From Oceanipulchritudo sp049975345 (GTDB lineage Bacteria; Verrucomicrobiota; Verrucomicrobiia; Opitutales; Oceanipulchritudinaceae), in assembly GCA_049975345.1 (NCBI GenBank), contig JBNGDP010000004.1, positions 1 through 64,000 on the forward strand: a stretch of DNA of 64,000 bases. Direction: 5' to 3'. Below, piece after piece: positions 16,125-25,200 of the stretch; position 1 is the stretch's first letter, and every line of letters starts with the position of its first letter. Made by a program: the position numbers and the translations under genes. The notes below the pieces were generated by a model. The model worked only from the letters and a program-made list of their open reading frames with translations, was not told the origin of the DNA and did no database searches.

Positions 16125-17303
16125 ATGAAGCACGTACTCATCATCGGAGCCGGCGGGGTCGGCGGGGTGGTCACCCACAAGTGCGCCCAGGTCCCCGAGG
16201 TCTTTTCCAAAATCACCCTTGCCAGCCGGACCGGGGAAAAGTGCCGCCGGATCGCGGCCCAGATCGACCGGCCCGTCGAGACCGCGCAGGTCGACGCCGA
16301 CAACGTGGGGGAGACCGTCGCGCTGCTGCGGCGGGTGAAGCCGGACCTGCTCATCAACGTCGCCCTGCCCTATCAGGACCTTCCCCTGATGGACGCCTGC
16401 CTCGAGGCGGGTATCGATTATCTGGATACCGCCAACTACGAGCCGCCGGAAACGGCCAGATTCGAGTACAAGTGGCAATGGGCCTACCACGACCGCTTCA
16501 GGGAGAAGGGCCTCATGGCCCTGCTGGGGAGCGGCTTCGACCCGGGGGTGACCAACGTCTTCACCGCGTGGATCGCCAAACACCAGCTGGACGAGATCCG
16601 GGAGCTGGACATCATCGACGCCAACGCGGGCGAGCACGGCCAGCCCTTCGCCACCAACTTCAACCCGGAGATCAACATCCGCGAGGTGACCGCCAGGGGC
16701 CGCTTCTGGGAGGAGGGTGAATGGAAGGAGACCGAGCCCCTCTCCGTGAACCGGAGCTTCGATTTTCCCGAGGGAATCGGCCCGATGAACATCTACCTCA
16801 TGTACCATGAGGAGCTCGAGTCGCTGGTGAAGTTTTTCCCGACGATCAAGCGGGCCCGTTTCTGGATGACCTTCTCCGACAATTACCTCAAGCACCTGGA
16901 AGTGCTCCAGAACGTCGGCATGACGCGGATCGATCCGGTCCTTTTCGAGGGGAAGGAGATCATTCCCCTGCAGTTCCTCAAGGCGCTCCTTCCGGATCCC
17001 GCTTCCCTTGGGCCCCTGACCAAGGGGAAGACCTGCATCGGCTGCGTCGCCAGGGGGATCAAGGACGGCAAGGAAAAGACCGTCTACGTCTACAACATCT
17101 GCGACCACGAGGCTTGCTACCGGGAAGTGCAGTCCCAGGCCATTTCCTACACCACCGGCGTTCCCGCCATGATCGGGGGAATGATGATGCTCACCGGGAA
17201 GTGGCGCGGGAAGGGCGTCTTCAACATGGAGCAATTCGATCCCGATCCCTTCATGGACGCCCTCAACCAGCACGGCCTCCCATGGAACGTGACCACCTTG
17301 TAA
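16125..17303 (+). CDS. Carboxy(nor)spermidine dehydrogenase (saccharopine dehydrogenase family)
   Basis: A 392-aa saccharopine-dehydrogenase-like protein with an N-terminal Rossmann motif (GAGGVGGVV, residues 8-16), NVALPYQDLPLMDACLEAG and DTANYEPPE, then GSGFDPGVTNVF. These motifs and the neighbouring carboxynorspermidine decarboxylase identify the carboxyspermidine branch, which reductively condenses putrescine or diaminopropane with aspartate semialdehyde. It replaces the S-adenosylmethionine-dependent SpeD/SpeE route. Lysine-pathway saccharopine dehydrogenase is the alternative, made unlikely by the neighbours. Confidence 0.9.
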   Translation: MKHVLIIGAGGVGGVVTHKCAQVPEVFSKITLASRTGEKCRRIAAQIDRPVETAQVDADNVGETVALLRRVKPDLLINVALPYQDLPLMDACLEAGIDYLDTANYEPPETARFEYKWQWAYHDRFREKGLMALLGSGFDPGVTNVFTAWIAKHQLDEIRELDIIDANAGEHGQPFATNFNPEINIREVTARGRFWEEGEWKETEPLSVNRSFDFPEGIGPMNIYLMYHEELESLVKFFPTIKRARFWMTFSDNYLKHLEVLQNVGMTRIDPVLFEGKEIIPLQFLKALLPDPASLGPLTKGKTCIGCVARGIKDGKEKTVYVYNICDHEACYREVQSQAISYTTGVPAMIGGMMMLTGKWRGKGVFNMEQFDPDPFMDALNQHGLPWNVTTL

Positions 17304-17307
17304 GGGT

Positions 17308-17326
17308 CACGGGCTTCCAGCCCGTG
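17308..17326. repeat. Compact palindrome between dehydrogenase and nspC
   Basis: CACGGGCT, a TCC turn, AGCCCGTG: an 8-bp perfect stem inside the 40-nt spacer. It has the same build as the hairpins upstream of thrS (arm, TTC/TCC turn, arm), suggesting one repeat family. No T-run follows. Confidence 0.75.
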
Positions 17327-17343
17327 CTCCTTCCCGCGCAACC

Positions 17344-18498
<1,155 letters not shown>

Positions 18499-18511
18499 AG
18501 GGAGTCCCCCG

Positions 18512-19561
18512 CTATTCCCCTTCCTCCACAGCGTCCTTGTGCTTGCGGTAGAGGCCGCGGAACTGGTGGTAGGAGAGGCCGAGGAGCTTGGCCGCTTCGC
18601 CCTGGTGGAACTTGGCCTCCTCGAGGGCGGTTTTGAGGGCCTCCACCTCGAGGTCGCGCACCAAGTCGTTGAGGGGGGTTTGTCCGGGAATGAAGCGGGG
18701 TGTTCCGGCATTCACCGCCCGGTCCGCTTCCTTCCCGGGGGATCCGTCATTCAACTCCCCGAACGGGGAAATGAAGGGGTCAAAGGTCACGGACCGGATG
18801 GGTTTCCCGCCGCTGGCGTAGACGGCCCGTTCGACCACATTCTTGAGCTCGCGGATATTGCCGGGCCAGTGATAATCCTGCAGGGCCTGGGCGGCCTCCT
18901 CGCTGAAGGGGGGGACTTCGCGCCAACCGAGCTCCATCGCCATCTTGGCGGCGAAGTGGCGGGCCAGCAGGTCGATGTCCTCCTTTCGCTCGCGCAGGGG
19001 AGGCAGGAAGAGCACCTCGAAACTCAGCCGGTCCAGCAGGTCGCGCTTGAATTTCCCCTCCGCGGCCAGCCTGGGGAGGTCGACGTTGGTGGCCCCGATG
19101 ATGCGCACATCCACGCGCACCGGATGGCTGCCCCCCACCCGCTCAAACCGGTTGTACTCGACCACCCGGAGAATCTTTTCCTGCACGGTGACCGGGATCA
19201 GCCCGATCTCGTCGAGGAAGAGGGTCCCGTTGTCGGCCGCCTCAAAGCGCCCGAGCCGGCGCTTGTTCGCCCCGGTGAAGGCCCCCGCCTCGTGACCGAA
19301 CAGCTCCGATTCCAGCACCGAGGGGGAAAGCGCCGCGCAATTCAGCGCCACCAGCGGCCCCTGCCAGCGGCGCGAGAGGTAATGCAGGCGCGAAACCGCC
19401 AGCTCCTTGCCGGTGCCCCGCTCCCCGACGATCAGCACCGGCCGGTCGACCTGCGCCACCCGCGAAAGGCGCTCCTGGAATTCGATGAACACCTCCGATT
19501 CCCCAAGGGCGTCCATCTTCCCGACCGTTCCTTCAAAGGGGCCCTCCGTGTCGTTTGGCAT
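18512..19561 (-). CDS. pspF: PspF-like sigma54-dependent activator
   Basis: A 349-aa enhancer-binding protein without an N-terminal receiver domain, as in PspF. The AAA+ core has Walker A GERGTGKE (46-53), the sigma54-contact loop GAFTGA (93-98), Walker B LFLDEIG, and an ALQDYHWPGNIRELKNVVERAV sensor region. A Fis-type HTH ends the protein (GEAAKLLGLSYHQFRGLYRKH). In enteric bacteria PspF is held inactive by PspA and fires the psp promoter upon membrane stress. Here it is divergent from pspA-B-C with 218 bp between, which supports that role. Convergent with nspC. Confidence 0.92.
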   Translation of the reverse strand: MPNDTEGPFEGTVGKMDALGESEVFIEFQERLSRVAQVDRPVLIVGERGTGKELAVSRLHYLSRRWQGPLVALNCAALSPSVLESELFGHEAGAFTGANKRRLGRFEAADNGTLFLDEIGLIPVTVQEKILRVVEYNRFERVGGSHPVRVDVRIIGATNVDLPRLAAEGKFKRDLLDRLSFEVLFLPPLRERKEDIDLLARHFAAKMAMELGWREVPPFSEEAAQALQDYHWPGNIRELKNVVERAVYASGGKPIRSVTFDPFISPFGELNDGSPGKEADRAVNAGTPRFIPGQTPLNDLVRDLEVEALKTALEEAKFHQGEAAKLLGLSYHQFRGLYRKHKDAVEEGE

Positions 19562-19686
19562 GGGTGGCTTATCTCACCAAATCTTGGTTTCGTCCACTAA
19601 AAAAGCGGGCCTGGAATGGAAACCCATGAAAATTTCAAACTTCCAACCGGTTGATTACCAATTGCTTGATTCTTTTTCCGCAATTT

Positions 19687-19706
19687 TTGGCACGGGACCT
19701 GTTGAT
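19687..19706 (+). promoter_or_regulatory. Candidate sigma54 promoter of the psp operon
   Basis: TTGGCACG matches the -24 element of sigma54 promoters exactly. The -12 part is imperfect (CTGTT instead of TTGC). It lies about 75 bp upstream of pspA, facing it, with pspF divergent. The context makes it the best candidate; activator sites would lie between it and pspF. Confidence 0.5.
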
Positions 19707-19779
19707 AGATTGGCAGTGTTTTCAAATCCACCACCGAAAACCTTTCAACAAACACAACAACCTCAACAAAAGTAGAACA

Positions 19780-20451
19780 ATGGGAATCTTCTCACGCTTC
19801 AGAGACATCATCAATTCCAACCTCAACGCGATGTTGGAGAAGGCCGAGGATCCGGAAAAGCTGATCAAGCTGATGATCCAGGAAATGGAGGACACGCTCG
19901 TCGAGCTGAAGGCCTCCTGCGCCGGGGCCATGGCCAGCCGCACGCGGGTCACCCGGGCCCGCGACACCGCCGCCGAAGGCGCGAAAAAATGGGACGGCAA
20001 GGCCCGCCTCGCCGTGGAAAAGGGCCGCGAGGACCTGGCCCGCGAGGCGCTGCTGGAAAAGCGCGCCTGCCAGCAGGAGGTCGAGGACCGCGAAAAGGAA
20101 ATCACCCACTTCGATGAGCTGGTTTCCCAGTACCAGAAGGACATCCTCCAGCTGGAGGAAAAGCTGGAATCGGCCCGCAACAAGCACCGCATCCTGGTGC
20201 AGCGGCACATCCACGCCGGCCATCGCAAGTCGGCCCAGAGCAAGATCCGCAAGGCCGACTCCTCGGACGCCTTCTTCCGCTTCGAGCAGTTCGAGAACCG
20301 GATCGAGCGCATGGAAGCGGACGCCGACCTGGTGAACTTCCGCGGCGCCGACCTCGAGGACGAATTCAGCAAGCTGGAAACCGACGAGCAGATCGAGAAC
20401 GAGCTCGCCTCCCTCAAGGAATCCATTAAGGAGAATAAACAAGAGTCATGA
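19780..20451 (+). CDS. pspA: Phage shock protein A (PspA/IM30 family)
   Basis: A 223-aa protein that is almost entirely coiled coil. It begins with the family's amphipathic membrane-binding helix (MGIFSRFRDIINSNLNAML) and the next conserved stretch EDPEKLIKLMIQEMED. PspA-family proteins coat damaged inner membrane as ESCRT-III-like polymers and inhibit PspF. The ATG at 19780 is fixed by this N-terminus. Its stop overlaps the start of the next gene in an ATGA. Confidence 0.95.
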   Translation: MGIFSRFRDIINSNLNAMLEKAEDPEKLIKLMIQEMEDTLVELKASCAGAMASRTRVTRARDTAAEGAKKWDGKARLAVEKGREDLAREALLEKRACQQEVEDREKEITHFDELVSQYQKDILQLEEKLESARNKHRILVQRHIHAGHRKSAQSKIRKADSSDAFFRFEQFENRIERMEADADLVNFRGADLEDEFSKLETDEQIENELASLKESIKENKQES

Positions 20452-20693
20452 CACCCGAAACGCTTGTTCCCGTCCTGATTGTTTTCATCGTCGTCGGCCT
20501 GCCGGTCATGGCCGGAACGCTGATCTCCCTGGCCAAAATCCTGAAGGGGAAGTCCGGCGGCTCCGGCAAGGACGGCAAGGTCTCCGACCGGGAGGAAGCC
20601 GAGATCATGCAGGAAATCGCCCAGACCGTGTCCCGGTTGGAAAAGCGAATCGACGCCCTGGAGACCATCGTCCTGGAAAAACCCTCACGCTAA
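20448..20693 (+). CDS. Small membrane protein with coiled coil, PspB-like
   Basis: An 81-aa protein: one transmembrane helix (about residues 5-27), a Gly/Lys-rich linker (KGKSGGSGKDGK) and a C-terminal helix (about 47-77) with the heptad-like IAQTVSRLEKRIDALE. Size, topology and position between pspA and pspC match PspB, which with PspC senses membrane stress. Sequence similarity to PspB is weak by eye, so the call rests on architecture and context. Overlaps pspA by 4 nt. Confidence 0.75.
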   Translation: MTPETLVPVLIVFIVVGLPVMAGTLISLAKILKGKSGGSGKDGKVSDREEAEIMQEIAQTVSRLEKRIDALETIVLEKPSR

Positions 20694-20714
20694 CCCATTT
20701 CACCTGAACGCATC

Positions 20715-21101
20715 ATGCCACCATACACGCAAACTTCACGCACCCTTTACCGCTCGCGCCGGGGCTGGATCTTCGGCATCTGCCAGGGCCTCGCCGATTA
20801 CGCCGACATCAGCGTCCTCTGGGTCCGGCTCGGAGCGATCATCGCCACCATGCTGACGGGCTTCTGGCCCATGGTCCTGCTCTACATCGTCGCCGCCATC
20901 TTCCTGAAGCCGGCCCCCGTAATTGAGTTCACCGACGACGAGGACTGGAATTTCTATCAGGCCTACGTTTCCGACCGCAAAATGGCCCTGCGACGCCTCA
21001 AGCGCCGCTGCGAATCCCTCGACCGGCGCACCCGGCGGATGGAGAATATCGTCACCAACCGCGAATTCGACTGGGACCGGCGGTTTGAATCGGGGGCCTG
21101 A
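20715..21101 (+). CDS. pspC: PspC-domain membrane protein
   Basis: A 128-aa protein with the PspC domain: LYRSRRGWIFGICQGLADY, then WVRLGAIIATML and the helix FWPMVLLYIVAAIFLKP. A basic, helical C-terminal tail follows (MALRRLKRRCESLDRRTRRME). In the Psp system PspB and PspC form an inner-membrane sensor that draws PspA away from PspF. The gene is 21 nt after the PspB-like ORF and is followed by a terminator. Confidence 0.92.
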   Translation: MPPYTQTSRTLYRSRRGWIFGICQGLADYADISVLWVRLGAIIATMLTGFWPMVLLYIVAAIFLKPAPVIEFTDDEDWNFYQAYVSDRKMALRRLKRRCESLDRRTRRMENIVTNREFDWDRRFESGA

Positions 21102-21145
21102 GCGTTTTTTCACTTTACGGTTTGGTAAAGCCTGATTTAACAATT

Positions 21146-21180
21146 ACCGGTGTGGCGGATGAACCGCGACACCGGTTTTT
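21146..21180 (+). terminator. Rho-independent terminator after pspC
   Basis: An 8-bp stem (ACCGGTGT with ACACCGGT), extended by a GCGG/CCGC stem around an ATGAA loop, is followed by a T-run. It ends the psp operon 15 bp before the kinase gene, so the kinase either has its own promoter or is reached by readthrough. Confidence 0.75.
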
Positions 21181-21195
21181 CAGTATTTCAGGGCC

Positions 21196-22290
21196 ATGGA
21201 GCTACAAACACACCCGTTTTTCAAGCAGATGGACAAGGAGAGCGTCGAGGCGCTCACCCGCTCCGCTCTGATCCAGAACCTGCCACGCGGGACCGTCATT
21301 TTCGAGGAGGGCGATATCTCCGACTCGATCTACCTGGTCCTCGAGGGAACCATCGAGTTCAGCAAGAAGGTCAACAACCGCGGCCACATCAATATCAGCC
21401 AGAGCCACAAAGGGGAATATTTCGGGGAAATCGGCGTTCTCACCAACGACCGGCGCTCCCTGCGCGCGGAAGCCAAGACGGAATGCTCCATCGCCTGCAT
21501 CCCCGGCGCCGCCCTCGTGAACTACCTGCGCAAGATGCCGGGCCCGGTGCAGGGGCTCATGCAATCCATCATCGCCCACCTGCAGGGGACCACGCGCAAA
21601 ATGGTCGACGACCGGATCCATCAGGAAAAGATGGCCCTGATCGGCAACATGACCAACACGATCGTCCACGATTTCAAGAATCCCTTCTGCCTGATCAGCC
21701 TGAGTTCCCAGCTGCTGCGGCAGAAGCATCCCGAGCCGGAATCGCAGAAGCTCTGCCAGAATATCGAGAAGCAGGTCGACCGGATGGTCTCCATGGTCAC
21801 GGAGCTGGCCGAATTCTCGCGGGGCGAACACACCATCAACAAGGTCAAGCTCAAGCTCAAGGACCTGTTTGATGAGTTCAAGTCGCTCAACCACCCCTAT
21901 TTTGAGAGCACGAATGTGCAGATCAGCATCGAGGTGCCGGATGTGCAGATCATCGGCGCCAAGGCCAAGCTTTTCCGGGTCTTCCAGAACCTGATCGGAA
22001 ACGCGATCGAGGCCTTCGGGGACCGTGCCGGCGCGGTCAAGCTGACGGGCACCGTCTCCCATGCGGAAAACCGGGTGCAGCTTTTCATCGAGGACAACGC
22101 GGGGGGCATCCCGGAGTCCATCCGCGACCGGCTGTTTGAACCCTTCGTCTCCTATGGCAAACGGGAGGGCACGGGGCTGGGCACGGCCATCGCCCGCTCC
22201 ATCATCGAGGCCCACGGTGGAACCATCACCTACCGCACCGAAACCGGCCGCGGGACCATCTTCACGATCAATCTCCCCCTCGCCAAGTAG
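21196..22290 (+). CDS. Histidine kinase with N-terminal cyclic-nucleotide-binding domain
   Basis: A 364-aa cytoplasmic sensor kinase with no transmembrane segment. Residues 5-115 are a cNMP-binding (CRP-like) fold: FEEGDISDSIYLVLEG and GEYFGEIGVLT. The phosphoacceptor is likely His158 in NTIVHDFKNPF. The ATPase domain has the N box NLIGNAIEAF, DNAGGIPE and the GTGLGTAIARSIIEAHGG lid. No response regulator gene lies nearby. It follows the psp terminator by 15 bp, so a link to envelope stress is inferred from position only. The stop lies 5 bp from the convergent macroglobulin gene. Confidence 0.87.
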   Translation: MELQTHPFFKQMDKESVEALTRSALIQNLPRGTVIFEEGDISDSIYLVLEGTIEFSKKVNNRGHINISQSHKGEYFGEIGVLTNDRRSLRAEAKTECSIACIPGAALVNYLRKMPGPVQGLMQSIIAHLQGTTRKMVDDRIHQEKMALIGNMTNTIVHDFKNPFCLISLSSQLLRQKHPEPESQKLCQNIEKQVDRMVSMVTELAEFSRGEHTINKVKLKLKDLFDEFKSLNHPYFESTNVQISIEVPDVQIIGAKAKLFRVFQNLIGNAIEAFGDRAGAVKLTGTVSHAENRVQLFIEDNAGGIPESIRDRLFEPFVSYGKREGTGLGTAIARSIIEAHGGTITYRTETGRGTIFTINLPLAK

Positions 22291-22295
22291 GCGAG

Positions 22296-25200
22296 TCAGT
22301 CGGGATTGGGTTCCACCCGGAGCATCCGCGCCTCGCCGATCCGGTAGACCGTACCGGTACGGGGAATGACCAGCCGGTGCGGCGGAAATTCGAACGTCCC
22401 CGCCCAGTTGACCCGGTAGGATAGAATGAATTCATGCCGGCCGCTGGCCAGGGATTTCATGCGAATGACCTGCTTCAGGCGGTCCGGTTGCTCGACAAAG
22501 GTGACGGCGGGCGGCCCGAACAGGGCCTTCCCGGTGGAGGGTTCGAATAGGTGCTGGATGGCGTCGGCGGCCAGGGTCGCCCCGGCGGGACAGGAAAACT
22601 GGAATTCCGCCAATTCCGCGGGTTCCTCGACATAGATGGAAAGGCGGACCTGCAGGGTATCCCCCGGTTGAAGGAGCAGTTCCTCCCCCAGCGGGTCCAC
22701 CTGCCGACGGATTCCCGCCAGCAGGGTGGGTTCAAGATACTCACGAAAGGCGCTTTGCTCCTGTTCCGGGTACGGAGGGGGCGGCGAAGAGGCCTTGGCC
22801 TTTTTCATTCCGAGCGCCAGGATCATCACCGGGTTGGCGCACTCCGAGGCATCCACCTCCAGGCTGAGGATTCCGCCCTCGCCGGCCGCCTCCGGCAAAT
22901 CGGGGACAATCGGCTTTCCCGCAAGGCCGCCCTGCCCGGAAGGGATCAAGACCGGTTCCCCGTCGTTGAAGGCAATCCGGGCATTGCCTTCCAGCATGAA
23001 GTCTCCTTCCCACAGGAAGACCGCCAGCAGGTTGAGGAATCCGGCAAACGGTTCCCATCCGCGTTTCAACCCCTCCTCGTCCAGACACGAAAAGGTCGCC
23101 TGCAGGACCGATTCGCGCGTCGACGCGCTTTCCCGGCCCGCCTCCAGTCCAAGATAAACAAGGGAATTCTCATGGAACCCGCTCAAGGCCGGTTGCCTTG
23201 CGGCGTCCAGATGCCGCTGCAACTCACCGGAGAGCAGGCGGACTTCCTCGTGGAACCCGAAGGCACGTGAAACCTGCAGCAGAAGGGACAAACCCGCCGG
23301 CCCGAGGCTGTCGCGCCGGTGAAGGAACTCAAGGAAAGTCCTGGCCTCGATCCGGGAAGGGCGTATCGGCCCGCCCGACGAATCCGGTGCGGCGAGCGCC
23401 CGGAGGGCGAACAAGCGGGTCATCACGGCAACGTCTTCGTCCACAAGAACGGATTCCAGGAGCGAACGCGCCCCCTCGCGGACCTCCGCCAATTCTCCTT
23501 CGGAGGGGAGGGAGAACGTCTCCAGCCCCCAAAGCACGAGGGAGGTCAGCCATGGATCCGACGCCTCCCCCTTGATCCAGGTCCACCCGCCATCCCCCGA
23601 TTGCCAGGCGCGCAGGGATTCCAGAAGCAAGGCGGATTCCGCGGCCTCATCGGCATCCGAAACGCCATGATGCTCGTGCACCCGGGCCATGGCCCAATTC
23701 CCAAGGGCCACCAGCATCGGTTCGGAGCGCGAGAGCCGGCCGGCCAGATAATCCCACAAGCCCGGCAGGACCTCCCCCATCGAGGGACTGGCCACCACAA
23801 TCCCCGATTGCCATTCCCCCGCATTGAGTTCCATGCGGAATGCGGATTGCCCGGAAGGAACGACCCGCGCGGAAAGGGCCGGTTCCACCGGAGTCGCGGT
23901 GACGGTGCAATCCAATGCGGCTTCACTGGAGGAATGTTCCCCCCCGACCTTCACATGCAGCCGTCCATTGCCGGGCTTTTCCGCAACCACCCGGAGGGGA
24001 AAGCGGATCCTGGCACCGGGTCCGAGCACGCCCGCTTCCCGTCCCGAGGAGAGCAAGGTCAAGGACCCTTCCGTTTCGACCTCCACCTCGACGACTTCCC
24101 GGGACCGGGTCGTGTTCTCCACGATAAAGGGGACGGCGAGCCCGTCACCGGGGCGCAGCAGGGAGGGACCCTCGACGGCGATGCGGATCGGCAGTTCAGT
24201 CGAAATCACCCAGCTGTCCCAGTACAGGGAGTCCTCCCGGGAAAGGCTGAAAAGGTTCTGGATCCAGCGGCCCGTGGATGCGGGAAGGGTACCCTTCAGA
24301 TGGATTTGCTCCCCGGGGGCACTCCATTCGGCGGGTTTCAAGGGCCCGGCCGGGGCGTTTCCCTCGTCCGCAAGGGCCAGCTCCGGATACAAGGCCAGCA
24401 GGCGGTTTGCGTCCGGATAAGGCTGCCCTTGATCAGAGCGTCCGGGATCCTGTGAGGGCATCGGCTCGGCAAGGGGACGGAAGACGGGCCACAACCGGTT
24501 CAGGGTGATGTACTCGGAGGCGGAATCCTGCCGGCCGGAAGCGCGCAATTCACTCTGCCAACGGATGTAGCCGTCCAGAAGGCGCCGCGCCGGTTCGGGA
24601 TTCAAATTCCACATCGGGGTGCCCCGCACCTCCCCGGAATCCAGGTGCAAGGTCCAGTCCACTTCCGATCCCGGATTCAGGCCGGCGGGGATCTCGGAAT
24701 CCAATTTCCATTCCACCGCCGGATCGGATTCAATGTGCCAGCAAAGGAAATCCAGCTGGAATTCCCCCACCACGATCACCCGGCAAACCGCCAGAGGGGC
24801 CGTTCCCGGAGCCGTTGGCTCCACCTCCACGTGAACGGCGTTGCTGCGGGGCTGCAGCAGGCTTGTGCGGGTGGTCCCGTCGGCCAGTTCCAGGTCCAGG
24901 AGAACCGATGCCGTTTTCCGGTCCAGGAGGATAAGAATCTGCTCGGTGCCGTCGGGATCGGTCTCATGAACCAGGCGCGGTTTGTCGCTGCGAAAGGCCC
25001 TCAGGTCATCCTCCTGCGGCAGCACCCAGACCTCGACCGGCCCGTCCGGGTATTCCGCCCTCACATCCATCTCCCGCTCGGAAAACTCGATCCGGTAATA
25101 CCCGGGTCGTTCGAAACGGATGGGAATAGCGCGATCCTCGCCGGTGAGCACCTCGATTCGGTCGATCTCCTCGCGGATAAAGCCCTGTTCCAGGAGCCGG

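Noticed and set aside
20715..21143. Prophage remnant near the phage-shock genes
   Set aside because: No integrase, structural or lysis genes; psp genes are host stress genes.
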